This document shows positions 8,830 to 17,711 of a stretch of DNA of 64,000 nucleotides, piece by piece. Source of the DNA: Pseudarthrobacter sp. SSS035 (lineage in GTDB: Bacteria; Actinomycetota; Actinomycetes; Actinomycetales; Micrococcaceae); NCBI RefSeq assembly GCF_023273875.1, contig NZ_CP096882.1:3596001-3660000 (forward strand), given 5' to 3'. Numbering within the stretch: position 1 is the stretch's first letter; the number at the start of each line of letters is the position of its first letter. The notes under the pieces were generated by a model that was not told where the DNA came from, ran no database searches, and saw only the letters and a program-made list of their open reading frames with translations. Made by a program: the position numbers and the translations under genes.

Positions 8830-9831
8830 TCAGCGGGGGACCGGGACGGACGCCAGGATGCTGCCCAGGACATCGTCCACGCGGACCCCGTCCATCTGGG
8901 CATCCGGCTGCAGGGCCACCCGGTGGCGCAGGCACGGCAGCGCCAAAGCCTTGACGTCGTCAGGGGTGACGAAGCTGCGGCCGGACAGCCAGGCCCAGGC
9001 GCGGGACGTATTAAGCAATGCAGTCGCGCCGCGCGGCGAAACGCCCAGCTGGAACGACGGCGCCTGCCGGGTGGCGCGCACGAGGTCCACGATGTAGCCG
9101 ATGATTTCCCGTTCGACGGCAACGGTGGCCACAGCCTGCCGCGCCCGTTCGAGGTCCTCGGCGCCGGCCACCGCCCGGACACCGGCCGCAGCAAGATCCC
9201 GGGGATTGAAGCCGGCCGCGTGCCGCCGGATCACTTCCACCTCGTCAGTCCGGCCGGGCAGCGGCATGGTGAGCTTGAGCAGGAACCGGTCCAACTGGGC
9301 TTCGGGCAGGGGATAGGTTCCCTCATACTCCACGGGGTTCTGGGTTGCCGCCACCAGGAAGTTCGCCGGCAGCAGCCTGGACACCCCGTCCACCGAGACC
9401 TGCCGCTCTTCCATGGCCTCCAACAGGGAGGCCTGCGTCTTCGGCGGCGTCCGGTTGATTTCGTCGGCCAGCAGGATGTTGGTGAAGACCGGCCCCTCGC
9501 GGAAACTGAATTCCGAGGTGTGCGAGTCATAGACCAGGGAACCGGTGATGTCGCCGGGCATCAGGTCAGGGGTGAACTGTACGCGTTTGGTGTCCAGGCT
9601 CAGCGCGGCGGACAGGGCACGGACAAGGAGTGTCTTGGCCACACCGGGCACGCCTTCGAGGAGCACATGCCCCTGGGAAAGCAGCGCGATAAGGAGTCCC
9701 GTGACGGTGGCATCCTGGCCCACCACGGCTTTGGCAACCTCGTGGCGGACATCCAGGAGCGCCTGCCGGGCGGGATCCAGCGTCCGCGGGGAGGAATCCA
9801 TGATCTGCGGGGCGCCGTACGGTTCGTTCAT
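8830..9831 (-). CDS. MoxR-family AAA ATPase
   Basis: This 333-residue AAA+ ATPase of the MoxR family has Walker A GVPGVAKT (about residues 55-62), Walker B ILLADEINR (about residues 115-123), sensor 1 FLVAATQNPVEYEGTYPLPEAQ and a C-terminal lid with VSPRGATALL. MoxR ATPases are chaperone-like enzymes working with VWA/DUF58 proteins. The start MNEPYG at 9831 was chosen because its ATG overlaps the TGA of the upstream DUF4350 gene (ATGA). It is the third gene of a five-gene overlapping minus-strand unit (13034 to 7526). A similar moxR2-DUF58 group exists in M. tuberculosis. Confidence 0.93.
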   Translation of the reverse strand: MNEPYGAPQIMDSSPRTLDPARQALLDVRHEVAKAVVGQDATVTGLLIALLSQGHVLLEGVPGVAKTLLVRALSAALSLDTKRVQFTPDLMPGDITGSLVYDSHTSEFSFREGPVFTNILLADEINRTPPKTQASLLEAMEERQVSVDGVSRLLPANFLVAATQNPVEYEGTYPLPEAQLDRFLLKLTMPLPGRTDEVEVIRRHAAGFNPRDLAAAGVRAVAGAEDLERARQAVATVAVEREIIGYIVDLVRATRQAPSFQLGVSPRGATALLNTSRAWAWLSGRSFVTPDDVKALALPCLRHRVALQPDAQMDGVRVDDVLGSILASVPVPR

Positions 9832-11099
9832 CGGGTCCTGACCTCGTTCTCTAGTTTGTCCAGTTCCTGTGACCAATGCACCAGCCTGGTTGCGGTACCG
9901 GGGCGTTCCTGGATCAGGCCGCTGATATCACTGACCGGCCGGCCCAGGTGCCGGGCCACTGCCTGCACCACGTCGTCGGCAGTGGCCTGGGATCCGGCCC
10001 GAAGGGCTTGCGCCAGACGAACCAGCGTGCCGGCCCGAAGGTTGTCCCGTGCCCGGTCCAGTGCGTGGGAATCCTGATAAAGACGCGCGCGGCCTTCGGC
10101 GGTTTCCACGGCCTTGACCACCACGGGGAGTGGTTCAAACACGAGCGGGCCGAGGCGGCGCCCGCGCCACACAATGGCCAGCACGGCCACAAAGACCAGC
10201 CAGGGCCCCAGGAACGCCACCCAGCCAGGGGCGAGGTCATCAAGTGTCTGCGTTGACTCCGCAGCGGCCGCGTCGCCCAGTCCGGGCAGGTACCAGACAA
10301 CGACCTCTGAGCCGCCCAGCGTCCGCAGGGCCAGTGCGGCATGGCCGTGGCCGGCAAGCCCGCCGTTGTTGAGGAGGGCGGTGCTGCCCAGGACGGTCAG
10401 GCCGCCGTCATCCGTGCGGGCAAGCAGCCCGGCGGTGCTTCCCGGCGGGCTGAAGCACACCGTGCCGCCGTCGTACAGGAATCCGCCGGTTCCGGAGACA
10501 GCACCTGCCGCCGCGGGATCGGTGAGATCGCAGCCCGGTTCCAGGAGCGCCGTTGACTCCGGCACCACACCGGCCTGGCTGATGCCGGTATCGAGGGCCT
10601 TCAGCGTGCCGAGCCGCGGCGTCACCAGCACTACGCGTCCCGCACTTGCGGTCAGCTCGTCCAGCCGGGATTGGTCCAGGAATCCGCTCCGGTCGTACAG
10701 GAGGAGGGTGGCACCCGGCCGGTCCGCGAGTGCTGCCGTGGCCGAGTCAAAGGATTCAACATCCTGGACCTCGACACCGTGGCGGCCCAGTATCTCGCTG
10801 ACCGCCCTGGCGCCGCCCGGCCCGGCGTTATGCACGGATAAGGGCAGGGAATCGCCCTTTGGCGCGAGCTGGGTGGAAATAACCACCGCCAGTCCGACGG
10901 CGGCCGCCGCGCCGATCGCTGCCCCGCCGCGGTGCCGCCGGAGCCAGGCACGGGCACCGGACACGGCACCGGCACCGGACCCGGAACCGGATCGGAGTGC
11001 CGGGGCGGAACCCGGCTGCGCCTCCGGCGCACCCGACGTCGGAAGTTTGGGCGTCAGAGGATCCGGCGAAGGTTTCTGCATCGTGGGACCCTGCGTCAT
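9828..11099 (-). CDS. DUF4350 domain membrane protein
   Basis: This 423-residue protein has a Pro/Ser/Gly-rich cytoplasmic N-terminus of about 50 residues and a membrane segment (about residues 57-76). A DUF4350 domain with a GATLLLYDRSGF stretch follows, then a second membrane segment (about residues 287-305: WVAFLGPWLVFVAVLAIVW), and a cytoplasmic C-terminal domain. DUF4350 is related to the ABC-type uncharacterised GldG/glutamine-amidotransferase-like fold and is found in MoxR operons. Its start overlaps the stop of the DUF4129 gene (ATGA) and its stop overlaps the moxR start, so expression is tightly coupled. The biochemical role is unknown. Confidence 0.85.
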   Translation of the reverse strand: MTQGPTMQKPSPDPLTPKLPTSGAPEAQPGSAPALRSGSGSGAGAVSGARAWLRRHRGGAAIGAAAAVGLAVVISTQLAPKGDSLPLSVHNAGPGGARAVSEILGRHGVEVQDVESFDSATAALADRPGATLLLYDRSGFLDQSRLDELTASAGRVVLVTPRLGTLKALDTGISQAGVVPESTALLEPGCDLTDPAAAGAVSGTGGFLYDGGTVCFSPPGSTAGLLARTDDGGLTVLGSTALLNNGGLAGHGHAALALRTLGGSEVVVWYLPGLGDAAAAESTQTLDDLAPGWVAFLGPWLVFVAVLAIVWRGRRLGPLVFEPLPVVVKAVETAEGRARLYQDSHALDRARDNLRAGTLVRLAQALRAGSQATADDVVQAVARHLGRPVSDISGLIQERPGTATRLVHWSQELDKLENEVRTR

Positions 11100-11752
11100 C
11101 GCGGAACCGCCGGTTCGTAACGTTCAGCGGGCAGGGCGGCGCTCGCCGGCGTGAGGGACTGCAGGGCAATGTCCAGGTCGCGCACCGCGGCAAAGTCAGC
11201 CTGGCCTGCGGGCTCATTTCCGTAGCGGATCCCGTCGAAAGTCCGCGCAGCTTCCGTCAGGCGGCTGGCCTCTGACGGAAACGGTGTGGTCAGTTCGTGC
11301 GCCACCTCGTCCGCGGTCCGGCCCGGCCGCGCGTCGAAAAGCGTTCTGTCCTCGGCCGTGCGCACCAGCGCACGGAAACAGTCCACGACGGCGGCACTCC
11401 AGTTGCCGGCTGCGGCAGCGGCCGCCGCGCGCCCACGGTAGGCCTCGGCACTGACTGTTGTGCCGGCGTCGAATACGTCTCCGGCACGCTTGGCCTTCGC
11501 GTTGAGGCGCGGGCGGGCCAGGACGACCGCGGCGCCGATCAGCACGGCGATGGCCACACCGATCCACAGCGCCGCCACGGTGGTGTCCGGGCCGGCGCCG
11601 CCGTCCAGGGACCGCAGCCAGTCCAGGATGTCGGCCCACACAGTGTCCAGCCAGCCCGGGGCCGCGTCACGGTATTCCGGCTTGGCAAGTTCTTCTTCTG
11701 CCCAGCGGCGGGCCTCGTCGCGGCCAGGCAGGACTGGTGGTTCAGCGGCCAT
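11096..11752 (-). CDS. DUF4129 domain membrane protein
   Basis: This 218-residue protein has one membrane segment (about residues 60-80: TTVAALWIGVAIAVLIGAAVV) and a C-terminal DUF4129 domain (AGNWSAAVVDCFRALVRTAEDR, then ARPGRTADEVAHEL). DUF4129 proteins occur with MoxR, DUF58 and DUF4350 proteins and have no assigned reaction. It overlaps the preceding gene by 11 nt and the following gene by 4 nt. An 'RPGRTADEVA' segment is the best preserved family motif. Confidence 0.85.
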   Translation of the reverse strand: MAAEPPVLPGRDEARRWAEEELAKPEYRDAAPGWLDTVWADILDWLRSLDGGAGPDTTVAALWIGVAIAVLIGAAVVLARPRLNAKAKRAGDVFDAGTTVSAEAYRGRAAAAAAAGNWSAAVVDCFRALVRTAEDRTLFDARPGRTADEVAHELTTPFPSEASRLTEAARTFDGIRYGNEPAGQADFAAVRDLDIALQSLTPASAALPAERYEPAVPR

Positions 11753-13034
11753 CCGGCCATGCCCCGCCTGGCGCTGCCCCGTAGGGCGGCCGCGGATATT
11801 GGCCGGGTCCCGCCCGGTAGACCGGGACCCCTCGGCCCGGGACGCCGTCGGGATCTGCTCCGGATTCCAGCAGCCGGAGCAGGGCGATGTCCAGTCCGTC
11901 CCGGCGCATCCTGAGGTCGAGGTAGAGCAGCGCCATCACGGAGGTCTGGAAGGCAAAGCCCGCTGCGGCGACCACTGCGGTAACGACCGCGGTGGCAACG
12001 CCCGCCACCACGGCCGCCGTCATGGCCTGTTCGGCACCGCCGTGGGGTGAGACCACGCCGGTGTAAAAGCCGGTGAGCAGTGTGACGGGAATCATGACGA
12101 CCTGGGCGATGACTCCCACCATGATGCCCACCACGAGCGTGATGCCCAGCAGCCGCCACCAATTGCTGCGTGTCAGTTCCCAGGAGCGCCGGATGCCGGC
12201 CATCGCCCCGAGTTCCTCCACCACAACGGCGGCCGGCGCCACCAGGAGCTTGATGTAGATCCATACGTACAGCACAAAGCACACCAGCCCCAGCGGCATG
12301 AGGATCAGGGCGCCAAGTCCGCCCACGGTGCTGACCAGCAGCACTGCCAGCGACACAAACAGCAGCGCAACGAGGAGCCCGCAGCCCACCAGCAGGGCCG
12401 CAAGGCGGATCAGGGCACCAGCGCGGGACCGCGCCAGGGACCACATCTGCCTGAAGCCGGTGGGGCGGTTGAGGACGGATCTGGCGACCGGAACCACCAT
12501 GGCGCCCTGAAGCACCGCCGACAGAAAAACGGTGAGCACCGAGACGAGCAGGATCCCGGACGCGAAGGTCACCACCAGCGGGACCATGTCCTGCTCCGTC
12601 AGGCCCGCCGCCCAGGCTTCAAGTGACGCCGCGGACGTGGCGGAAAATGAACTGAGAACTGCCGTGAGCACTGCGGCGAGGGTGTGCGCCAGCAGCGCGG
12701 CGCCCAGCATGGCTTTGGCGTTGCGCCTGATCGCCTGGAAGGAGCCGTCCAGGATCTCGCCGAACATCAGCGGCCGCAGGGGAACGATGCCGGGTTTGGG
12801 CGGGGCAACATAACGCGGCTGCTGGTGGGGCGGCGGACCGCCGTAGGGGTTGTGCGGCGGCGTGCCCCAAGCCGGCGGGCCACCCGGGGGAGGTCCCCAC
12901 ACCGGCTGGCCGCCCCAGGGCTGCTGTGCCGGCCCGGGCTGCGGCCCCCATGGAGGCTGGTTCCCTGACGGCTGGCCCTTCCCAGCCTCGCCGGCAGGAT
13001 GCGGCTGCTGCATGTTCGGATCCTGGTGTGGCAC
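11742..13034 (-). CDS. Polytopic membrane protein, GPDPase membrane-domain-like
   Basis: This 430-residue protein has a Pro/Gln/Gly-rich cytoplasmic N-terminus (about residues 1-85, with repeated PPxG and QPxWG). Then comes the segment PGIVPLRPLMFGEILDGSFQ, typical of the membrane domain associated with glycerophosphodiester phosphodiesterases, and about six membrane helices up to residue 375. It has no catalytic phosphodiesterase domain. It is the first gene of the MoxR unit and is divergent from mtrA across 133 bp. An internal Met at about residue 8 is an alternative start. Function unknown. The operon context suggests an envelope role. Confidence 0.8.
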   Translation of the reverse strand: MPHQDPNMQQPHPAGEAGKGQPSGNQPPWGPQPGPAQQPWGGQPVWGPPPGGPPAWGTPPHNPYGGPPPHQQPRYVAPPKPGIVPLRPLMFGEILDGSFQAIRRNAKAMLGAALLAHTLAAVLTAVLSSFSATSAASLEAWAAGLTEQDMVPLVVTFASGILLVSVLTVFLSAVLQGAMVVPVARSVLNRPTGFRQMWSLARSRAGALIRLAALLVGCGLLVALLFVSLAVLLVSTVGGLGALILMPLGLVCFVLYVWIYIKLLVAPAAVVVEELGAMAGIRRSWELTRSNWWRLLGITLVVGIMVGVIAQVVMIPVTLLTGFYTGVVSPHGGAEQAMTAAVVAGVATAVVTAVVAAAGFAFQTSVMALLYLDLRMRRDGLDIALLRLLESGADPDGVPGRGVPVYRAGPGQYPRPPYGAAPGGAWPDGR

Positions 13035-13077
13035 CCTGTTCCTTCCCCCGTGCGGGACTGTCCGCGTGTTGCCAGCC

Positions 13078-13150
13078 TATAGTTCCGGCGTCGGGCGTCA
13101 TAGCGTGGCGCCATGCCGTAAGGCCGTTCAACAGGACAAACCCTGTTCAA
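13078..13150 (+). promoter_or_regulatory. mtrA upstream region: -10-like hexamer and GTTCAA repeats
   Basis: TATAGT (13078-13083) fits a -10 element and would give a leader of about 80 nt. Downstream, GTTCAA occurs twice as a direct repeat (13126-13131 and 13145-13150, 19 nt apart). The same stretch contains an inverted repeat AACAGG-N6-CCTGTT (13130-13147). Two-turn-spaced direct repeats are the usual binding mode of OmpR-family regulators, so autoregulation by MtrA is possible. This is inference. The ribosome site AAGGGAA (13152-13158) lies 10 nt before the ATG. Confidence 0.4.
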
Positions 13151-13167
13151 TAAGGGAATATATAACT

Positions 13168-13842
13168 ATGAAGGCACGCATTCTGGTAGTTGACGATGAC
13201 GAAGCGCTGGCCGAAATGATTGGGATTGTTCTGCGCAATGACGGCTTTGAGCCGGTTTTTTGCGCCGATGGCAGCCAGGCGCTGGATATTTTCCGTTCAT
13301 CGAAGCCTGACCTCGTGCTGCTTGACCTGATGCTGCCCGGCGTGGACGGCATCGAGGTCTGCCGGCAGATCCGCTCCGAATCGGACGTGCCCATCGTTAT
13401 GCTCACGGCCAAGTCGGATACGTCCGACGTCGTCCGCGGCCTTGAGTCCGGCGCAGACGACTACGTGCCCAAGCCGTTCAAACCCGCCGAACTCGTGGCA
13501 CGCGTGCGTGCCCGCCTGCGGCCCGGGGACCAGAAGGCGCCTGAAACGCTGCGGATCGCTGACATCACCATCGACGTGGCTGGCCACACCGTCAAGCGTG
13601 CCGATGAGCGGATTTCCCTCACGCCCCTGGAGTTTGACCTCCTCGTAGCCCTGGCGCGGAAGCCATGGCAGGTGTTCACCCGCGAGCTGCTGCTGGAGCA
13701 GGTCTGGGGCTACCGCCACGCGGCGGACACCCGGCTGGTCAACGTCCACGTCCAGCGCCTCCGGTCAAAAATTGAACGGGATCCGGAAGCTCCCGAAGTT
13801 GTATTGACGGTTCGTGGTGTCGGCTACAAAGCAGGTTCCTGA
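13168..13842 (+). CDS. mtrA: Response regulator MtrA
   Basis: This 224-residue OmpR/PhoB-type response regulator has an N-terminal receiver (residues 1-115) with acidic pocket VVDDDE, phospho-acceptor Asp53 (LVLLDLMLPG), LTAK with its conserved Thr, and K-P-F (VPKPFKP). Its C-terminal winged helix includes TPLEFDLLVALARKPWQVFTR and RLRSKIERDP. It closely matches actinobacterial MtrA, which coordinates cell division, cell-wall hydrolase genes and osmotic response. The ATG at 13168 begins MKARILVVDD and is preceded by AAGGGAA. The next gene, mtrB, begins inside its 3' end. The gene order mtrA-mtrB-lpqB is the conserved actinobacterial arrangement. Confidence 0.96.
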   Translation: MKARILVVDDDEALAEMIGIVLRNDGFEPVFCADGSQALDIFRSSKPDLVLLDLMLPGVDGIEVCRQIRSESDVPIVMLTAKSDTSDVVRGLESGADDYVPKPFKPAELVARVRARLRPGDQKAPETLRIADITIDVAGHTVKRADERISLTPLEFDLLVALARKPWQVFTRELLLEQVWGYRHAADTRLVNVHVQRLRSKIERDPEAPEVVLTVRGVGYKAGS

Positions 13843-15739
13843 GCCCTCAGGACCAGAAGCGCACCGCGCCCCGGACCTTCCCGCAGCCAAGGGCCCGGAG
13901 CACACGGATGCGCTGCCGTCGGAGCTGGCAACGCTGCCATTCCGGGCACGGATCTGGCGGCGCCGTGGAGTAATCGTTGGGCTGCGGGTGGGCCGCCTTG
14001 TCCGTCTCGGCGTGACCCGTTTCTTCCCTGCCGTCCGTTTTGCCGGGCGGGCCATGCGTCGACGCTGGCGCCGGTCCCTGCAGTTCCGGACAGTCCTCAC
14101 CACGCTGCTGTTGGCCGTGACATCCTTTGGCGCCGTGGGCGCCTACCTGTCCAACCAGATCGCCAACAACCTGTTCCAGGAGCGCCTCACCCAGGCCGAA
14201 TCCGAGACCCGTTACTACGTCAAGCAGGTCCAGGAGACGTTCGACGGCGCCCAGGTCACCGACCAGTCCAGCGTCATCACCCTGGTCTACGACACTTTGA
14301 ACGCAGTGGAGGGCCGCGGCTCCGTCATCCAGCGCCGCTACGTTTTCGAAGCCAAGCCCGAACAGACCAAGCCTCGGAACCGCTGGGTGGAGTCGCGGGC
14401 CTCGGACCAGCTGACCGTCAGCGTCATCCCGCCTGACCTCCGTACGGCCGTACAGGATTCAGGCAAGGACCAGTACTGGGCCTCCACCGTGATTCCAGTA
14501 GGTACCGAGGACAGGCCGGGCATCGCCGTGGGCAACCTGGTGACCTTCAACGGGACCGTGTACGAGCTCTACCTGATCTATGACGTCAACACCGCCCAGC
14601 AGACGCTCGACGAAATCCAGGGCGTCCTCCTGGCCGGCGGCGCGGTGCTGGTGCTGATGATCGGGGCCATCGCCTGGTACGTCACCCGCAATGTTGTCAG
14701 CCCGGTCAGCCACGCTGCCCTGGTGTCGGAGAAGCTCGCTGCCGGCCAATTGCAGGAGCGGATGGTGGTCAAAGGCGAAGACGAGGTTGCCCGCCTCGGG
14801 GCATCGTTCAACCACATGGCCGCCAGCCTCCAGGAGCAGATCACCCAGCTGGCCATGTTGTCCCAGATGCAGCAGCGGTTTGTCTCGGACGTCTCCCACG
14901 AGCTCCGCACGCCCCTGACCACCGTCCGGATGGCCGCGGAAGTGTTGTACGACGCCCGCCACGACTTCGACCCCATCAACAAGCGCTCCGCGGAACTCCT
15001 GTACAACCAGGTGGAGCGGTTCCAGTCCCTGCTGGCGGACCTGCTCGAGATCTCCCGCTTCGACGCCGGCGTGGCCATGCTTGACGCCGAGCCCGAGGAC
15101 ATCCTGCAGGTGATCGCCCATGTCATTGACGGGGCAGCGCCCGTCGCGGCCGAATACGGCTCGGAGATCATCCTCCGGGCTCCCGCCGTGGGAATTGTCG
15201 CGGAGATGGACGCCAGGAGGATCGACAGGATCCTGCGGAACCTCATCCTGAATGCAGTGGAGCATGGCGAAGGCAGGCCGGTCACCGTGACTGTCTCAGC
15301 CAACCAGTCAGCGGTGGGAGTTGCAGTCCGGGATCAGGGGATCGGCATGACCCCGGCCGAGGCCGCCCGGGTCTTTGACCGGTTCTGGCGTGCGGATCCG
15401 GCGAGGGCCCGCACCACCGGAGGCAGCGGACTGGGCCTGTCCATCGCGATGGAAGACACCAAACTCCATAACGGCTGGCTGCAGGCATGGGGAAACAAGG
15501 GTAGAGGGGCCAACTTCCGGCTGACCATTCCGTTGCGCCAGGGTGCGGAGATCGACCGCTCACCTGTGCAGCTTGAGCCGGAGGACATCATCCTCCCCGA
15601 CGTCCCATATTCGAAAAACGTGCTGGTCCTGGGGCCCGGCCCCGCTGGGGCGCCTGATGTCCCTGTTGGCGGCGGGCGTGGCCAGGGCGCCGGGCGCACC
15701 CCTGCCGGGACGGGCGCAACACCGAAGGAGTCTTCATGA
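13814..15739 (+). CDS. mtrB: Sensor histidine kinase MtrB
   Basis: This 641-residue membrane histidine kinase has an Arg-rich cytoplasmic N-terminus and a first membrane segment (about residues 95-115). An extracytoplasmic sensor region follows (about 120-270), then a second membrane segment (about 275-295) and a HAMP region. The HisKA box SDVSHELRTPLTT has phospho-His362, and the ATPase part shows N, G1 and G2 boxes (NLILNAVEHGEG, VRDQGIGM, TTGGSGLGLSIA). It partners MtrA, with LpqB as an accessory lipoprotein. The GTG start at 13814 overlaps mtrA by 29 nt, and a second GTG follows directly. It is longer than mycobacterial MtrB because of its N- and C-terminal tails. Confidence 0.95.
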   Translation: MVSATKQVPEPSGPEAHRAPDLPAAKGPEHTDALPSELATLPFRARIWRRRGVIVGLRVGRLVRLGVTRFFPAVRFAGRAMRRRWRRSLQFRTVLTTLLLAVTSFGAVGAYLSNQIANNLFQERLTQAESETRYYVKQVQETFDGAQVTDQSSVITLVYDTLNAVEGRGSVIQRRYVFEAKPEQTKPRNRWVESRASDQLTVSVIPPDLRTAVQDSGKDQYWASTVIPVGTEDRPGIAVGNLVTFNGTVYELYLIYDVNTAQQTLDEIQGVLLAGGAVLVLMIGAIAWYVTRNVVSPVSHAALVSEKLAAGQLQERMVVKGEDEVARLGASFNHMAASLQEQITQLAMLSQMQQRFVSDVSHELRTPLTTVRMAAEVLYDARHDFDPINKRSAELLYNQVERFQSLLADLLEISRFDAGVAMLDAEPEDILQVIAHVIDGAAPVAAEYGSEIILRAPAVGIVAEMDARRIDRILRNLILNAVEHGEGRPVTVTVSANQSAVGVAVRDQGIGMTPAEAARVFDRFWRADPARARTTGGSGLGLSIAMEDTKLHNGWLQAWGNKGRGANFRLTIPLRQGAEIDRSPVQLEPEDIILPDVPYSKNVLVLGPGPAGAPDVPVGGGRGQGAGRTPAGTGATPKESS

Positions 15740-17454
15740 CGGGACGAAAAGTGCGGGCGATGCTGAAGAGGAGCGCTGTGCTGTTCGTCGTTGCCCTGGT
15801 GCTGGCCTCCTGCGCGCGCATTCCCACGGCCGGGCCGGTGGGGAAGAGCGCGGAAGGCAGCGCCGGCAACGTCAACGCACCGGTGTTCCTCCCGGCCGCT
15901 CCCCAGCCCGGCGCCACTCCGGAAAACATCATTGATTACTTCTACCGTGCCGGTACCGGATACGAGGGGGACTACGCGGTGGCCCGCGAATACCTGACGC
16001 AGGCAGCGTCAGTATCCTGGAAACCCGACCAGCGCGCGCTGGTGTACCGCGAGGCGAAAGTGGTGGGCACCGGCGTCGACAATGTCTACAACTACCAGCT
16101 GGACGTTGCGTACAGCGTGGATGTTGACGGCATCGCCACCCAGATGCCCGAAGGCACCATCGAGAACATTCCGGCCACTCTCACCCAGGTGGACGGCGAA
16201 TGGCGGATCTCAGCCATCCCGGACGGAACAGCGATCCCGGAGGAAACCTTCAAGGTCATCTACGGCGCCTACCCTATCTACTTCTACGATCCCAGCTTCA
16301 GCTATGCCGTGCCTGACGTCCGCTGGTTCATCAAGAACAAGACCGTCAAAGCCATGACCAGTGCCCTGCTGGCGGGCCCCGCGCCGTACCTTCGCGGCGC
16401 GGTGGTGAGCGCCTTCCCGTCCGGCATCAAACTCGCCCGCGAATCAGTTCCGGTGGTGTCCGGCGCCGCGCAGGTGGACCTCACCGCCAAGGAACTCACG
16501 GAGGCGTCCACGGAGGACAGGCTCCGGATGCAGACGCAGCTTTCGCTCACGTTCCGCAGCCAGCCCGACGTCGTTAATGTGGAGTTGCATGCCAACCAGG
16601 ACCTGGTCCGCGTCGAAGACAACGGTTCGGTGTTGCCCCCGGTGCGGGACAAAAACGTGCCGGTCCGCGAGATCGCCGTCAGCGGCAATGAGCTGGTGCG
16701 CTACGAAAACAACAGGGTGTCCCCGCTGCCGGATATGCAGCCAGTTTCATCGCTCGGGCCCCGCTACCCGTCGGAATCCCCGGTGTCCCAGACCGTTGCC
16801 TTCCTCAACGAAAGCCGGACGACGCTCTACAGCATGGTGCCGGGACAGCCCGCCCGTGCGCTGACAACGCGCAGCACCATTACGCACCCGTCCTTCAGTA
16901 TTCATGACTGGGTGTGGGCCGCAGGGCCGGGAGCTACCGGCGGTACGGAGGTGGTGGCCTACCGGCCCATCGGAGTTGCCGAAGGTGCCGCCGTTCCCAC
17001 CGTTACGCTAACGCCGTCGTGGTTGGCCGGAAGAACCGTCAAGGAGCTGAGGGTCTCCCGCGAGGGCGTCCGCGCGCTGGTCATTTCGGAACAGAACGGC
17101 AAGACGAAGGTGCAGATTGCCGGGATCATCCGGAATGCCGACGGGACGCCCCGGGAACTGACTGCCCCGATCACGCTGGTGGCTTCCGGTGACCCGGACC
17201 AGGGCGTCTGGGTGAACGACACCACGGTCGCCGTGATGAAAGCCTCGGCAGGCTCGAACGTCACGCCGGAGCTGCTGTCCCTCACCTCCGGACAACCCCA
17301 GCAGTTGGCGCCGTGGCCCGGCCTTGTGTGGCTCAGCGCCGGCAACGGGCTGGAGGAAATTTACGGCCAGTCGGCTGAGGGCATCTTCCAGCGGCTCGGC
17401 AACGGCTGGTCGCCCCAGCTGAAGGGCCCCATCGACCCCTCATTCCCCGGGTAG
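15736..17454 (+). CDS. lpqB: Lipoprotein LpqB
   Basis: This 572-residue lipoprotein has a lipobox ending LASC, with Cys26 as the lipidation site after a hydrophobic core. A GerMN domain (about residues 180-310, with VSAFPSGIKL) and a C-terminal LpqB beta-propeller domain follow. LpqB interacts with the extracytoplasmic part of MtrB and modulates MtrA phosphorylation (known in mycobacteria and Streptomyces). The ATG overlaps the mtrB stop (ATGA), the third coupled gene of the operon. Confidence 0.94.
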   Translation: MTGRKVRAMLKRSAVLFVVALVLASCARIPTAGPVGKSAEGSAGNVNAPVFLPAAPQPGATPENIIDYFYRAGTGYEGDYAVAREYLTQAASVSWKPDQRALVYREAKVVGTGVDNVYNYQLDVAYSVDVDGIATQMPEGTIENIPATLTQVDGEWRISAIPDGTAIPEETFKVIYGAYPIYFYDPSFSYAVPDVRWFIKNKTVKAMTSALLAGPAPYLRGAVVSAFPSGIKLARESVPVVSGAAQVDLTAKELTEASTEDRLRMQTQLSLTFRSQPDVVNVELHANQDLVRVEDNGSVLPPVRDKNVPVREIAVSGNELVRYENNRVSPLPDMQPVSSLGPRYPSESPVSQTVAFLNESRTTLYSMVPGQPARALTTRSTITHPSFSIHDWVWAAGPGATGGTEVVAYRPIGVAEGAAVPTVTLTPSWLAGRTVKELRVSREGVRALVISEQNGKTKVQIAGIIRNADGTPRELTAPITLVASGDPDQGVWVNDTTVAVMKASAGSNVTPELLSLTSGQPQQLAPWPGLVWLSAGNGLEEIYGQSAEGIFQRLGNGWSPQLKGPIDPSFPG

Positions 17455-17711
17455 CTTTCCACATAGCGCGGACCAGCGGTTCCGGGGCTGCGATACGCAA
17501 GCCACCATGGGGTGTGACCGAAATTCAGCCCGGACGTCCTCCTGCCCGCCACGCGCATTCGCGCCGGTCCGGGGGCCGCGGTGGGGGCCGCTCCGGGGGA
17601 AGTCCCGCCAGAAATGCGGCGAGCCTGGATCCGGACCTCCTGCCGCCTCCGCTGCAGTCCGCCAAGCATCGCGGCGGCCACCGCCGCTGCTGGCTGCGGG
17701 CCGCCGACCAG

